Of a DNA stretch of 64,000 nucleotides, positions 52,326 through 61,430 are shown one piece after another; positions within the stretch are counted from its first letter, which is position 1; the number at the start of each line of letters is the position of its first letter. The DNA lies in contig CALQCM020000001.1 of NCBI GenBank assembly GCA_943329075.2, positions 62,001 to 126,000 of the forward strand. Reading direction: 5' to 3'. The notes beneath the pieces are model-generated. The model worked only from the letters and a program-made list of their open reading frames with translations, made no database searches and had not been told where the DNA came from. The stretch is from Chitinophaga pinensis (GTDB taxonomy: Bacteria; Pseudomonadota; Gammaproteobacteria; Burkholderiales; SG8-41). Both the position numbers and the translations under genes were made by a program.

Positions 52326-53288
52326 CTATTGTTTGACACCGGTCGCCTTGACCACGTCGGCCCACGTCTTCATGTCCTGCTCGAGCATCTGCTGCATCGC
52401 CTCAGGCGAGAGCTTCATCGCCTCGGCGGCGTTCGCCGCGAAGATCTCGCGTGACTTCGGCGCCTCGACGGCCCTGGCGAATTCGGCATTGAGGCGCTCG
52501 ACAATCGCGCGCGGCGTGTTGGCCGGCGCGAACACCGCGGCGATCACCGCGGCGTCCACGCCTTTGACCGTTTCGCCGAGCGCCGGTATGTCAGGGAAAG
52601 CGGCGGCGCGTTTGTCGGCGGTGATGCCGATGGCGACCAGCCGTTTGGAACGCACATATTCGATGGCCGCCGGTATGGTGTTGACGATGAGCGACAGCTC
52701 ACCGGTCAGCAGCGATATGGTGGACGTTGCGCCGCCCTTGTAATTGACCATTTCGAGATTAATGCCGGCACGCATGCGGAATTTCTCCGCCGCCATGTGC
52801 GTGACAGTACCGACACCCGAATTGCCGCAGGTGATGGTGCCCGGACTTCTCTTCGCCAGCGCGATCAGTTCCTTCGTCGATTTCACACCCAGCGACGGAT
52901 GCGCCACCATGATCAGCGGCGACGACGACACCGGCGCCACGGCAAGAAGATCGCGCTGCGGGTTGTAATTGAGCTTGGAGTAGAGCGACGGGGTGATCGC
53001 ATGCGTCGACATGTCGGTAAAGAGCAGCGTATAACCATCGGCCGCCGATTTGGCGACGAGCTCGGCGGCAATCGTGGTGCCCGCACCCGGCCGGTTCTCG
53101 ACGATGACCTGCTGGCCGAGGCTCTTCGTCATTTCTGCCGCCGTCACGCGCGAAAAGGTATCGGTGGCGCCGCCGGTGGCGAAAGCCACGATCAACCGCA
53201 CCGGTTTCGTCGGATAGGTTTGCGCGCCGACACTGCCGCACATTGTTGCGGCAACGGCTGCGCTGATCACCGCGATCGTCCTTTGCAT
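52326..53288 (-). CDS. Bug family periplasmic solute receptor (TctC-like)
   Basis: 320 residues from ATG 53288, with GGAGA upstream. A signal peptide (VISAAVAATMCGSVGA) is followed by QTYPTKPVRLIVAFATGGATD, ENRPGAGTTIAAELVAKSAADGYTLL and NYKGGATSTISLLTGEL. It lies 35 bases after the luciferase-like oxidoreductase gene, which suggests that its ligand is a substrate of the same pathway. Confidence 0.9.
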   Translation of the reverse strand: MQRTIAVISAAVAATMCGSVGAQTYPTKPVRLIVAFATGGATDTFSRVTAAEMTKSLGQQVIVENRPGAGTTIAAELVAKSAADGYTLLFTDMSTHAITPSLYSKLNYNPQRDLLAVAPVSSSPLIMVAHPSLGVKSTKELIALAKRSPGTITCGNSGVGTVTHMAAEKFRMRAGINLEMVNYKGGATSTISLLTGELSLIVNTIPAAIEYVRSKRLVAIGITADKRAAAFPDIPALGETVKGVDAAVIAAVFAPANTPRAIVERLNAEFARAVEAPKSREIFAANAAEAMKLSPEAMQQMLEQDMKTWADVVKATGVKQ

Positions 53289-53323
53289 GCTCGGTCTCCT
53301 CCGGTTGCTGCGGATTGATGGGT

Positions 53324-54277
53324 TTATTTTTTTGCGAAAGCCGGCGCCACGTCGCGCACAAAAGTCTCCATCTGCGCGACCTGATCGGTACCCGCGATGC
53401 GTATGCACAAATCGGTGACCCCTGCCGCCTCATACAGCTTCAGCGTCTCAATCACCCTGGCAACCGGCCCCAGACCCATCAGCCCCCGATAATTGACACC
53501 GCCGCCGTAATATTCTGTGAGGAATTTCTGCGTATCGGCCTCGGCCTTGGCGACGTCGTTCTCGATGCGCACCGTCGTATACACGCACATCGGAAAATCC
53601 GGCAGCGCACGGTTCTGTTTCGCCAGCGCCTCGTTGCATAACTCACGCAGCTTGCGGCAATCGTCGTCGGTCAGATAAGTGGTGATGATGCCGTCGCCGA
53701 GCCGCGCGAAGCGGTCGATCTGCGCCGGGATGAATTCGCCGCGGTTGCCGGCGGTCATCAGCACCGGCGGGCCGGCTTCGTTCCACGGCAGCGGGCCGAT
53801 GGTGTGATCGGTGAGTTTGAAATCGCTGCCCTGATAAGTCACGGGCTCGCCGCTCCACAGCTTGCGCCAGACGATCACATGTTCTTCGAGGTCCTTCACG
53901 CGGCGCTTGTGCACGCGGCCGCAGGCTTCCCATTCACGTTCGATCGCCGGCAGCTTCCAGCCGACGCCGAGGCCCAGCACCAAACGGCCTTGAGATATCT
54001 GGTCGATGTTGGCGAGTGCGCCGGCGAGCACTGTCGGCTGGCGCAACGCCGGCAACAGAATTGCAGTGCCGAGGCGCGCGCGTTTGGTGATTGCCGCAAG
54101 ATAAGCCAGCGTCGTCAGCGGTTCGAGCCGCGGCTTGGCGACGATGCTGTCGCCGACCCAGACATCCATGCCGGCGTCGTCGGCCATGCGCGCGATGGTC
54201 CAGCACTGTTCGACCGGCGGCCGCCGTGCCGATTGAATCACAACACCCCGGTGGGGCAATAACACGCCTAATTTCAT
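53324..54277 (-). CDS. LLM-class flavin/F420-dependent oxidoreductase
   Basis: 317 residues of the luciferase-like TIM-barrel superfamily. KLGVLLPHRGVV, ADDAGMDVWVGDSI and LEPLTTLAYLAAITKRARLGTAILLPALRQPTVLAG are the typical N-terminal strands. RLVLGLGVGW and FARLGDGIITTYL follow. Many such proteins use F420 instead of FMN. Its position beside the F420 genes makes an F420-dependent dehydrogenase or reductase likely, though the sequence alone cannot separate F420 from FMN use. Confidence 0.85.
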   Translation of the reverse strand: MKLGVLLPHRGVVIQSARRPPVEQCWTIARMADDAGMDVWVGDSIVAKPRLEPLTTLAYLAAITKRARLGTAILLPALRQPTVLAGALANIDQISQGRLVLGLGVGWKLPAIEREWEACGRVHKRRVKDLEEHVIVWRKLWSGEPVTYQGSDFKLTDHTIGPLPWNEAGPPVLMTAGNRGEFIPAQIDRFARLGDGIITTYLTDDDCRKLRELCNEALAKQNRALPDFPMCVYTTVRIENDVAKAEADTQKFLTEYYGGGVNYRGLMGLGPVARVIETLKLYEAAGVTDLCIRIAGTDQVAQMETFVRDVAPAFAKK

Positions 54278-54302
54278 TCAAACCTCTCCTGAGTCCAAGA
54301 CT

Positions 54303-54458
54303 GTAGCCCCGGAAGGAGCGCAGCGTATTCCGGGATCGGGATTGTCGCAAACTATCACGCCAAATTTCGCAGCCATCCCGAGCGAACGAGCTCTGCAATG
54401 GCGATCGGCTTTGCGGCACAACAGAACCCCGGAATACGCTGCGCTCCTGCCGGGCTAC
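54303..54458. repeat. 32-bp inverted repeat flanking 93 bases
   Basis: Bases 54303-54334 (GTAGCCCCGGAAGGAGCGCA...) and 54428-54458 are near-perfect reverse complements. They are of the GTAGCCCGGAAGGAGCGCAG type that occurs dispersed in proteobacterial genomes. The 93 bases between them hold no gene. It lies between the oxidoreductase and CoA-transferase genes. Confidence 0.85.
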
Positions 54459-54479
54459 GAAAAAACGCGCGCCCGCCTC

Positions 54480-55703
54480 CTAAACCACACCATCCGCTTT
54501 GAGTTTAGCGATTTCAGCGTCACTCTTCTTCAGCGATTTGCGCAGAATTTCGTCAGTGTGCTGACCCAGCGCGGGCGGCGGTATTTCATGTTTGATCGGC
54601 GTGCCGGAAAAACGCATCGGGCTTGCCACCAGCGTCACCTTGCCGGCCACCGCATGCGGCATTTCGATTTTCATGCCGCGCGCAATCACCTGCGGCTCTT
54701 CGAACACCTGCTGCAGCGTGTTGATCGGGCCGTTGGCAACACCGGCGTCGTCGAGCAGCTTCACCCACTCTTTGGTGCTGCGTTTGGCGAAGACCGCATT
54801 CAACAGATCGGTAATCTCGGCGCGGTTCTGCACGCGCGCGGCATTCGTCGAAAACTTCGGATCCGTCGTGAACTCCATGCAACCGGCGACTTCGCAGAAT
54901 TTCTTGAACAGGTTGTCGTTGCCGCAGGCGAGAATGATCGCGCCGTCCGCCGTGTTGAACGTCTGGTACGGCACGATGTTCGGATGCGCGTTGCCGATGC
55001 GCTCGGGCGACACGCCGGTTGCCAGATAGTTCTGGCCCTGATTGGCCAGGTAAGCCACGGTCGTGTCGAGCAGTGCGACATCGATCCACTGGCCCTTGCC
55101 GGTGACGGCGCGATTCGCCAGTGCGGCGCAAATCGCAATCGACGCGTACATGCCGGTGGTCAGATCGATGATCGGCACGCCGCAGCGCTGCGGGCCGCCG
55201 CCGGGCACATTGTCGGGTTCGCCGGTGATGCTCATCATGCCGCCCATGCCCTGCGCCATGAAATCGTAACCGGGGCGGTCTTTATAGGGCCCGGTCTGGC
55301 CGAAGCCCGTCACCGAACAATAAATGAGGCCCGGATTGATTTTCGCGAGGTCTTCGTAGCCGAGACCGTAACGCGCCAGATCACCGACCTTATAGTTTTC
55401 GAGCAGCACATCGCATTGCGCAGCGAGCTCGCGCACCAGTTGCTGGCCCTCGGGTTTGGTGAGATTCACCGTGATCGAACGTTTGCCGCGGTTGGCAGCG
55501 CAGAAGTAGGCCGACTCTTTCGTTTCCTTGCCGTTTTGGTCTTTCAGAAACGGCGGCGCGTAGGCACGCGAATCGTCGCCTTTCACCGGACGCTCGACCT
55601 TGATCACGTCGGCGCCGAGGTCAGCGAGGTTCTGCGCCGCCCACGGGGCGGCCAGCACGCGCGACATGTCGAGAACTTTGATGTGGGAGAGCGGGCCGGA
55701 CAT
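54480..55703 (-). CDS. CoA-transferase family III (CaiB/BaiF)
   Basis: 407 residues from ATG 55703, with AAGGAAAG upstream. HIKVLDMSRVLAAPWAAQNLADLGADVIKVERP is the family start. GKRSITVNLTKPEGQQLV and DVLLENYKVGDLARYGLGYEDL contain the conserved catalytic Asp region, and QGMGGMMSITGEPD follows. It moves CoA between carboxylic acids. Beside Bug receptors it probably activates an imported acid. Confidence 0.9.
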   Translation of the reverse strand: MSGPLSHIKVLDMSRVLAAPWAAQNLADLGADVIKVERPVKGDDSRAYAPPFLKDQNGKETKESAYFCAANRGKRSITVNLTKPEGQQLVRELAAQCDVLLENYKVGDLARYGLGYEDLAKINPGLIYCSVTGFGQTGPYKDRPGYDFMAQGMGGMMSITGEPDNVPGGGPQRCGVPIIDLTTGMYASIAICAALANRAVTGKGQWIDVALLDTTVAYLANQGQNYLATGVSPERIGNAHPNIVPYQTFNTADGAIILACGNDNLFKKFCEVAGCMEFTTDPKFSTNAARVQNRAEITDLLNAVFAKRSTKEWVKLLDDAGVANGPINTLQQVFEEPQVIARGMKIEMPHAVAGKVTLVASPMRFSGTPIKHEIPPPALGQHTDEILRKSLKKSDAEIAKLKADGVV

Positions 55704-55738
55704 ATTCTTTCCTTCGTGAAAAATCCAAAACAATTTCG

Positions 55739-55862
55739 TCGCTCTCGCGAAAGCGGGAGCCCAGTATAGGGGTCACGATTCTTGATGGCGTGAGCTGTGC
55801 CCCCATCCTCCCTTCCCCCGCAAGCGGGGGAAGGGGATACCCGCTTTCGCGGGAATGACGCG
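55739..55862. repeat. GTCATTCCCGCG-type palindromes and a CCCTTCCCCC hairpin
   Basis: A CTCGCGAAAGCGGGAGCCCAG copy near 55742 and an inverted copy at 55837-55861 flank a CTTCCCCCGCAAGCGGGGGAAG hairpin (55812-55833). All three lie in the gap upstream of the CoA-transferase gene. Confidence 0.8.
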
Positions 55863-55891
55863 TCTATTACTAATGGTTGTGCGATATTTTA

Positions 55892-55914
55892 CGGCGCTGC
55901 GATGACTAGCGCCG
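55892..55914 (-). terminator. possible terminator after the enoyl-CoA hydratase gene
   Basis: On the - strand a CGGCGCT/AGCGCCG stem with a 9-base loop is followed by TAAAATAT, only weakly T-rich. It lies 14 bases after the hydratase stop. Confidence 0.4.
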
Positions 55915-55927
55915 CAGGTCTCACGCC

Positions 55928-56716
55928 TTACTTTCCCTTGAACGCGGGCTTGGTTTTATTGATGAAAGCATCGTAACCGATGCGATAGTCTTCGGTTTTA
56001 AAATAATCGAAGTTGGCGTCGATCTCAGCTGCGGTCAACGGCGCCGCCTGCGGTGTCAGCCGGCGGATGAATTGTTTATGCCAGCGCGCCACCAGCGGTG
56101 CGCCATCGGCGATGCGCCGCGCAGTCGCATAGGCTTCGTCAACAACCTTGTCGTCGGCGACCACGCGTGTCAGCAACCCTTTGGCAAACGCTTCGTCGGC
56201 GCGCCACATGCGCCCTTCAATCAAAATCTCCGCGGCGACCGCGCGACCGGCTACCGCGATCAATCCCGCCAGTTCGCCATAGGCCAGCGCGAAACCCAAG
56301 CGGTTGATCGGCACGCCGAGGCGCGCCGAGGCGCCGGCGATTCTGAGATCGCAACAGCACGCCAGCTCCAGCCCGCCACCGGCGCAAGCCCCTTTGATCA
56401 GCGCCACTGTCGGATGCCGGCACTCGCCCACCGCCTTCAATGCGTTGGCGACGGTTTCGAGGTGATAGACCTTGCCCTGCGCGAAATCGTTGCGCACCTC
56501 GGCAAACTCGGCGATGTCGGCACCCGCCGCAAACGCATCATCCCCCGCGCCGCGCAGCACGATGCAGCGCAGCGCGTCATCGGCCGACAGTTCGCGCATC
56601 ACGCGCGCGAGTGTCTGCCACATCGCGACAGTCAGCGCGTTGAGCTTGGCGGGGTTGTTGATGGCGACGGTGGCAATGACGCCGTCGCGGGTGACGTCGA
56701 TGGAGGACAAGTTCAC
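55928..56716 (-). CDS. enoyl-CoA hydratase/isomerase family protein
   Basis: 262 residues from GTG 56716. The crotonase fold is visible in VATVAINNPAKLNAL, GAGDDAFAAGADIAEFAEV (first oxyanion-hole strand) and ALIKGACAGGGLELACCCDLRIAG (second oxyanion-hole Gly and the acidic helix). Family members hydrate, isomerise or hydrolyse acyl-CoA. It probably works on the CoA ester formed by the CoA-transferase downstream. Confidence 0.88.
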   Translation of the reverse strand: MNLSSIDVTRDGVIATVAINNPAKLNALTVAMWQTLARVMRELSADDALRCIVLRGAGDDAFAAGADIAEFAEVRNDFAQGKVYHLETVANALKAVGECRHPTVALIKGACAGGGLELACCCDLRIAGASARLGVPINRLGFALAYGELAGLIAVAGRAVAAEILIEGRMWRADEAFAKGLLTRVVADDKVVDEAYATARRIADGAPLVARWHKQFIRRLTPQAAPLTAAEIDANFDYFKTEDYRIGYDAFINKTKPAFKGK

Positions 56717-56757
56717 TTTCTGAAAACGCCTATTTTAGGATTTGCCTGTGCGGGTGA

Positions 56758-57090
56758 CTAGCCAAAAAAACCGCGCAATTCATTCAACACGACCAGCGCC
56801 GCCGCCCCCGACCCCACGGCGAGAAACACATTGCCCTTTAGTCCGCGGTAGATGAAGAGGCCGAGCAGACAGGCGAACATGCGATGCCAGAACAGGCTGC
56901 CCGCAAGCGGCCCGGTCGGCATGACAATGAGGCGCATGACGAGGCCGGCGATCATGGCGTAGGCGACGCAACTGACCCAGCGGAACAAATCGCTGTCGGG
57001 CTCAAGTCGGCCACCGAGCAGCACGCCGAGCCCGCGCCACGCATAGGTGCCGAGCGTGCAGAGAATCATCAACAGCCAGAGATCACTCAC
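56758..57090 (-). CDS. azlD: AzlD family branched-chain amino acid exporter subunit
   Basis: 110 residues from GTG 57090, with three to four membrane helices. WLLMILCTLGTYAWRGLGVLLGG and FRWVSCVAYAMIAGLVMRLIV match AzlD. It overlaps azlC by 8 bases, the usual arrangement. AzlCD exports branched-chain amino acids or analogues. Confidence 0.85.
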   Translation of the reverse strand: MSDLWLLMILCTLGTYAWRGLGVLLGGRLEPDSDLFRWVSCVAYAMIAGLVMRLIVMPTGPLAGSLFWHRMFACLLGLFIYRGLKGNVFLAVGSGAAALVVLNELRGFFG

Positions 57091-57793
57091 GGTGCGCCCC
57101 CATCAGTTTGTTGAGGCCGAAGGCCAGCGTGCCGCCGACCACACCGGCAAAAATCACGCTCCACTCGGGTGTGAGCAGATGAAACAGCGGGCCGGCGATG
57201 GCGCCGCAGGCGAGTGCGAGTGCGCCCATGCGCTCGCGCACTTCGCCGGCGAGCAGCACGAAAAAATTGATCGGCGTGAGGAAGATCAATCCGAGTTGCA
57301 CCGCGGGCGGAATCGACGCGGCGGCATAGTAGCCCAGCGCACCGAAGATCGCGCCGACGACGATGCAATTGAGTGAAAAGCCGATGAAATAGCTGATGCG
57401 CTCGACGCTCGGCATCTGCTGCAACCGCGGCATGCACACCACCCACGAGGTCATGGCGATGAAGTGGGCGGTGACGTAATAGCGCCAGCGCGGATGCGCG
57501 GGGTCGCGCATCAGCGGCATGATGGTGATGCTCATCGGCAGGAAACGCACGTTGGTCAGCATCACCGCCAGCAGCACGGCGACCCACGGCGCGCCGACCA
57601 TCCACATATCGACCATGACGAGCTGGCCGGGCAGTGCCCAGATGGTGAAGGTCGACACGACGATCGCCCACACCGATACCGCGGTGGCGCTGGCGAAGGC
57701 GCCGAGGCCGAGGTAGTTGGCAGCGATGACGGCGATCGGCGCGCCGATCGATTCGCGCGCGCCGCGCCAGAATGCGGTGGATTGGGTGCTCAC
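57083..57793 (-). CDS. azlC: AzlC family branched-chain amino acid exporter
   Basis: 236 residues from GTG 57793; the frame is open further upstream but passes through a dispersed repeat (VIPAQAGIQ is its translation), so a longer start is unlikely. FWRGARESIGAPIAVIAANYLGLGAFA, LPGQLVMVDMWMVGAPWVAVLLAVMLTNVRFLPMS and late helices with IGFSLNCIVVGAIFGALGYY match AzlC. About seven membrane segments. Confidence 0.82.
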   Translation of the reverse strand: MSTQSTAFWRGARESIGAPIAVIAANYLGLGAFASATAVSVWAIVVSTFTIWALPGQLVMVDMWMVGAPWVAVLLAVMLTNVRFLPMSITIMPLMRDPAHPRWRYYVTAHFIAMTSWVVCMPRLQQMPSVERISYFIGFSLNCIVVGAIFGALGYYAAASIPPAVQLGLIFLTPINFFVLLAGEVRERMGALALACGAIAGPLFHLLTPEWSVIFAGVVGGTLAFGLNKLMGAHRE

Positions 57794-57820
57794 GCGCTGA
57801 CCGTCGGCCACAAACACTGC

Positions 57821-58022
57821 GTCACTCCCGCGAAAGCGGGAGTCCAGAATTGCGGCCCGGGAACAAATCGCTGCTGACTGGATACCCGCTTGCGCGGGTA
57901 TGACGTTACTAACAGAGGCCGCGCAGTCGGTACGTAGGGGGCGCGTTTCGCACCATCCATCACTGCCTCCGCGTGCGCAGCGCACACCCTACGACTGGAT
58001 TCCCGCTTTCGCGGGAATGACG
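57821..58022. repeat. three GTCATTCCCGCG-type palindromes
   Basis: Copies at 57821-57847, 57878-57905 and 57995-58022 follow GTCATTCCCGC-n-GCGGGAATCCAG, alternating in orientation. Together with a GCGCACACCCTACG remnant they fill the 276-base gap between azlC and the SMP-30-like gene. Confidence 0.85.
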
Positions 58023-58069
58023 GCTCTAGTAGATGCAATGCATTTTCCACAAGCCGCCAAAACCAATTG

Positions 58070-58996
58070 TTACTGATGCGCGAACAGCTTTTTGCCCGCG
58101 ACCGGCAGCTTGGCGACGAGGATGTCACCCGACAGCGACTCGGTGATGTAGAGCGTTTTGAGATCCGGGCCGCCGACAGCGATGTTGGCGAGGTGGTGGT
58201 GCTTGTGGTCCGGCGAATGGATCAGATGCGTCGGCAGCATATTGCTGTCGAAGCGCCACACACCAACACCCAACTGGCACACCAGCAAACCGTTTTCCGA
58301 ATCCATCTCGACGCCATCCGGACCGCCGACGCCGCCCGAGAGTTGAATCGCCACGCCGGTTTTCGAAATGTTGCCGTCGGCCATGATCGGCAGGCGCCAG
58401 ATCTGCTGCGAGCGCGTGACACCGACGTAGCAATGTTTATCCGTGGTCGAGAGCGTGATGCCGTTGGGGCTTGGCACGTTGTCGCAGAGTCGGTCGAGGC
58501 GGCCGCTCATCGAGAGGCGGAACACGCGGCCGCTCGGATCGTGAATGCCGGTCTGACCCTGATCGGTGAAATACAGATCGCCATTGGCGGCGAAGTGCAA
58601 GTCGTTCAGGCCCTTGAAGCCTTCGCTGAACGCCGTGCGCAATATGGTTTCGATCTTGCCGGTTTTCGGGTCGAGCTGCAGCAAGCCCTCTTTGTAATCG
58701 CAAATGAAGATGCGGCCGTCCTTGTGAATCTTCAGGCCGTTAGGCCAGCCGTCGTATTGCGTGACCAGTTCCCATTCTTTTTTCGGCGTGATGCGGAAAA
58801 TGCGGCCAAACGGAATATCGACAAACCACAGATTGCCCTCGCGGTCGAACGACGGGCCTTCAAGAAAGCATTCGACTTCGGCGCCCTGGCGATTGGGGTC
58901 GGACCATGAGGTGCGCTGCTTCTTGCGAAACTTTGCCGGCATCGACATGAACACTTCGGTTTGGATGAGTTCGAGCTTCTGGAACGGGTTGAACAT
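58070..58996 (-). CDS. SMP-30/gluconolactonase/LRE family protein
   Basis: 308 residues, a six-bladed beta-propeller. VECFLEGPSFDREGNLWFVDIPFGRIFRI holds the conserved Glu (metal ligand), and GLNDLHFAANGDLYFTDQGQTG holds the Asn and Asp ligands. SPNGITLS and GGPDGVEMDSEN with the Asp follow. Such enzymes are lactonases that bind Ca or Zn. The substrate is unknown. A divergent Bug receptor gene lies upstream, so the intergenic 58997-59184 probably holds promoters for both. Confidence 0.85.
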   Translation of the reverse strand: MFNPFQKLELIQTEVFMSMPAKFRKKQRTSWSDPNRQGAEVECFLEGPSFDREGNLWFVDIPFGRIFRITPKKEWELVTQYDGWPNGLKIHKDGRIFICDYKEGLLQLDPKTGKIETILRTAFSEGFKGLNDLHFAANGDLYFTDQGQTGIHDPSGRVFRLSMSGRLDRLCDNVPSPNGITLSTTDKHCYVGVTRSQQIWRLPIMADGNISKTGVAIQLSGGVGGPDGVEMDSENGLLVCQLGVGVWRFDSNMLPTHLIHSPDHKHHHLANIAVGGPDLKTLYITESLSGDILVAKLPVAGKKLFAHQ

Positions 58997-59184
58997 TTTT
59001 TATCCTCTGGTTTGCCGCGACCGCGGGCTGCTGGCTGAAATTGTCGAAGGTCAATGGAGCGCCTTCACGCTGATTTTACCGCAGGCGGAAAGTTGACACC
59101 GGCCGGCCGCAAGGTTACGGTGTGCGCCCCGAAACCGTCACTGCACGCGCGTGCCGCACCGGCGGCGCCATTGGAGGAAAAACC

Positions 59185-60165
59185 ATGAAGAAAGTTCTGC
59201 TGGCCACTCTGTTTGGAATTTTTGGTGCCACGGCCACCGCCGGCGCACAAGACTACCCGTCGCGCGCCATCAACCTGATCGTGCCGAACCCGCCCGGCGG
59301 CATGAACCAGATCCATGCGCAGCCGCTCGGCGCCATCATCGAGAAACTCTATAAGCAACCCGCCCCCGTGCTGAACAAGCCGGGCGCGACCGCCGCCGCC
59401 GGCACCGGCTTCGTCGCCAATGCGGCACCGGATGGTTACAACGTACTGGTCACCACGCCTAACATTTATCTGGCCGTGGAAAAAGACAAGCTCTTCGGCA
59501 TTGATTCGCCGTACAAACTCGAACAGCTCGCTCCGATCGCCCTGCTCTCCGCCGATCCGCTGGCGCTGTCGGTGCAGACCGAGAACCCGGTCAAGACCGT
59601 GAAGGAACTGGTTGCCGCCGCCAAGGCAAAGAACGGCGAACTGGCGTTTTCGTCCTCGGGCCTCTACAGCATCACGCACATACCAATCCAGATGTTCCTC
59701 GACGCCGCGGGCATCAAGATGCGCCATGTGCCGACCACCGGCGGCGGCCCCGCCGTCATCCAGTTGCTCGGCGGACACGTCTACACGACAACGCAGGGCC
59801 TGGCTGCGGTCTACCCGCATGTGCACAGCGGCAAGATGAAAGTTCTCGCACTGACGAGCGCGAAACGCTCGGCCCTGCTGGCCGATGCGCCTACCCTGAA
59901 GGAATCAGGCTATGACGTCGAAGCTTATCTGTGGGTGGGCCTCTTCACCAATGCAGCGACACCCGAGGCAACGCTGACCAAGCTGCGCGAGGTGGTGCGC
60001 AAGTCGGTCGCCGATCCGGCCTTCCATGACGCGATGACCAAAGTGCAGGTAGCGCTCGACTATCGCGACGGCCCGGAATTCAAAAAATTCTTCGACGCCG
60101 ATTACAAGCGCCTCGGCCCGGTGGTGAAAACGATCGGCCGCGTCGAAGATCCAGCGAAGAAATAA
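59185..60165 (+). CDS. Bug family periplasmic solute receptor (TctC-like)
   Basis: 326 residues from ATG 59185, with GGAGG 9 bases upstream. The signal peptide LLATLFGIFGATATAGA is followed by QDYPSRAINLIVPNPPGG, NKPGATAAAGTGFVANAAPDGYNVL, and HVPTTGGGPAVIQLLGGHV, where the usual PYKG is replaced by PTTGG, a divergent ligand loop. It probably feeds substrate to the downstream enolase-superfamily enzyme. Confidence 0.9.
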   Translation: MKKVLLATLFGIFGATATAGAQDYPSRAINLIVPNPPGGMNQIHAQPLGAIIEKLYKQPAPVLNKPGATAAAGTGFVANAAPDGYNVLVTTPNIYLAVEKDKLFGIDSPYKLEQLAPIALLSADPLALSVQTENPVKTVKELVAAAKAKNGELAFSSSGLYSITHIPIQMFLDAAGIKMRHVPTTGGGPAVIQLLGGHVYTTTQGLAAVYPHVHSGKMKVLALTSAKRSALLADAPTLKESGYDVEAYLWVGLFTNAATPEATLTKLREVVRKSVADPAFHDAMTKVQVALDYRDGPEFKKFFDADYKRLGPVVKTIGRVEDPAKK

Positions 60166-60258
60166 TCTGCAATCACGCAATACACGCCCCCTCTCCGCCA
60201 TTGCGGGCAGGGGACGTTTCAAATTGAACCGACCAACGCACTGTTCCGGGAATCCCAC

Positions 60259-61392
60259 ATGACCACCACCGCCCAAACGCCGGCGCGCGCCGCCATCCGC
60301 CGCATCGAACCGATCGCCGTCAGCCTGCCGATGACCAAACCGATGAAAATGGCCGGTGTACTGATCAAGGCTGCCGACAACGTGCTGGTGCGCGTCGAGC
60401 TCGATGGCGGCCACGTCGGCTGGGGCGAAGCGGCCTCGGCGCATTCGATGACCGGTGAGACCGTCGAGAGCATGATGGCGGCGGTCCGCCACATGGCGCC
60501 GGCGCTGCTCGACATGGACGGCGCCGACATCGAAGCGGTGAGCACGCGCATGGACCAGCTCATGTATTACAACCAGTCGGCGAAGTCGGCGGTTGAGATG
60601 GCGCTGCACGATGCGCTCGGCAAAGCGCTGGGCAAACCCGTCTATGAACTGCTTGGTGGCAAAAAACGCGGGCGCGTGCCGGTGTTATGGCTGCTTGGCA
60701 CCGGCAGCATCGACGGTGATATCGCCGAAGCCAAGGCCAAACAGGCTGCGGGCTTCGTCGCCTTCAAGGTCAAGGTCGGCGTCGGCGATCCACTCGACGA
60801 CGCGCTGCGCACGCGCAAGGTCTGTGAAGCGCTGGGCCGCGGCCTGCTGATTTCGTCGGATGCGAACCAGGGCTACAGCCTGGAACAGGCCCTCGCCTAC
60901 GTCAAAGCGGTTGACGGTTCGGGTCTCGATTTTTTCGAGCAGCCGATTTCAGGCCATAACATCGACGGTATGGCGACGCTCGCCGCCGCCACCGGCATTC
61001 CGATCGGTTTCGACGAAGGCCTGCACGGCATGGAAGATTTGCTGCAGCACCACGAACGCAAAGCCGCGCGCGGCTGCAGCCTGAAAACCATCAAGCTCGG
61101 CGGACTCAAAGGTGTGATGCATGCCGCCGAACTCTGCCAGAAGCTCGGCATGCACGTGAATCTCGCCTGCAAGGTCGCAGAATCGGGCATCGCCGCCGCA
61201 TCGCTGATGCAGCTGGCCGCCGCGGTGCCGGAGGTGGCCTGGGGCGTGAGCATTTCCAACCAGTATCTCGCTGACGATATCGTGCGCGCGACGATCAAGG
61301 TCGTCGATGGTCACGCCGAAGTGCCCGTCGGTGTGGGGCTGGGTGTTGAAGTGGACGAAGCGAAGGTGCGCAAGTACACGCGCACTGTTTAA
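60259..61392 (+). CDS. mandelate racemase/muconate lactonizing enzyme family protein
   Basis: 377 residues of the enolase superfamily. The KxK motif AFKVKVGVGD is near residues 170-174, and metal ligands are in SSDANQGYS (Asp), FFEQPISG (Glu) and GFDEGLHG (Asp). KTIKLGGLKG supplies the second catalytic Lys, so this is the MLE-type subgroup. It would act by proton abstraction next to a carboxylate, as a cycloisomerase, racemase or dehydratase. It follows the Bug gene by 93 bases. Confidence 0.88.
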   Translation: MTTTAQTPARAAIRRIEPIAVSLPMTKPMKMAGVLIKAADNVLVRVELDGGHVGWGEAASAHSMTGETVESMMAAVRHMAPALLDMDGADIEAVSTRMDQLMYYNQSAKSAVEMALHDALGKALGKPVYELLGGKKRGRVPVLWLLGTGSIDGDIAEAKAKQAAGFVAFKVKVGVGDPLDDALRTRKVCEALGRGLLISSDANQGYSLEQALAYVKAVDGSGLDFFEQPISGHNIDGMATLAAATGIPIGFDEGLHGMEDLLQHHERKAARGCSLKTIKLGGLKGVMHAAELCQKLGMHVNLACKVAESGIAAASLMQLAAAVPEVAWGVSISNQYLADDIVRATIKVVDGHAEVPVGVGLGVEVDEAKVRKYTRTV

Positions 61393-61430
61393 CCGCGACT
61401 CGTAGGGTGCGCACCGCGCACCCTACGACA

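Noticed and set aside
57796..57985. N-terminal extension of azlC
   Set aside because: The extra 64 codons translate a dispersed palindrome (VIPAQAGIQ), which is commonly seen as false coding sequence.
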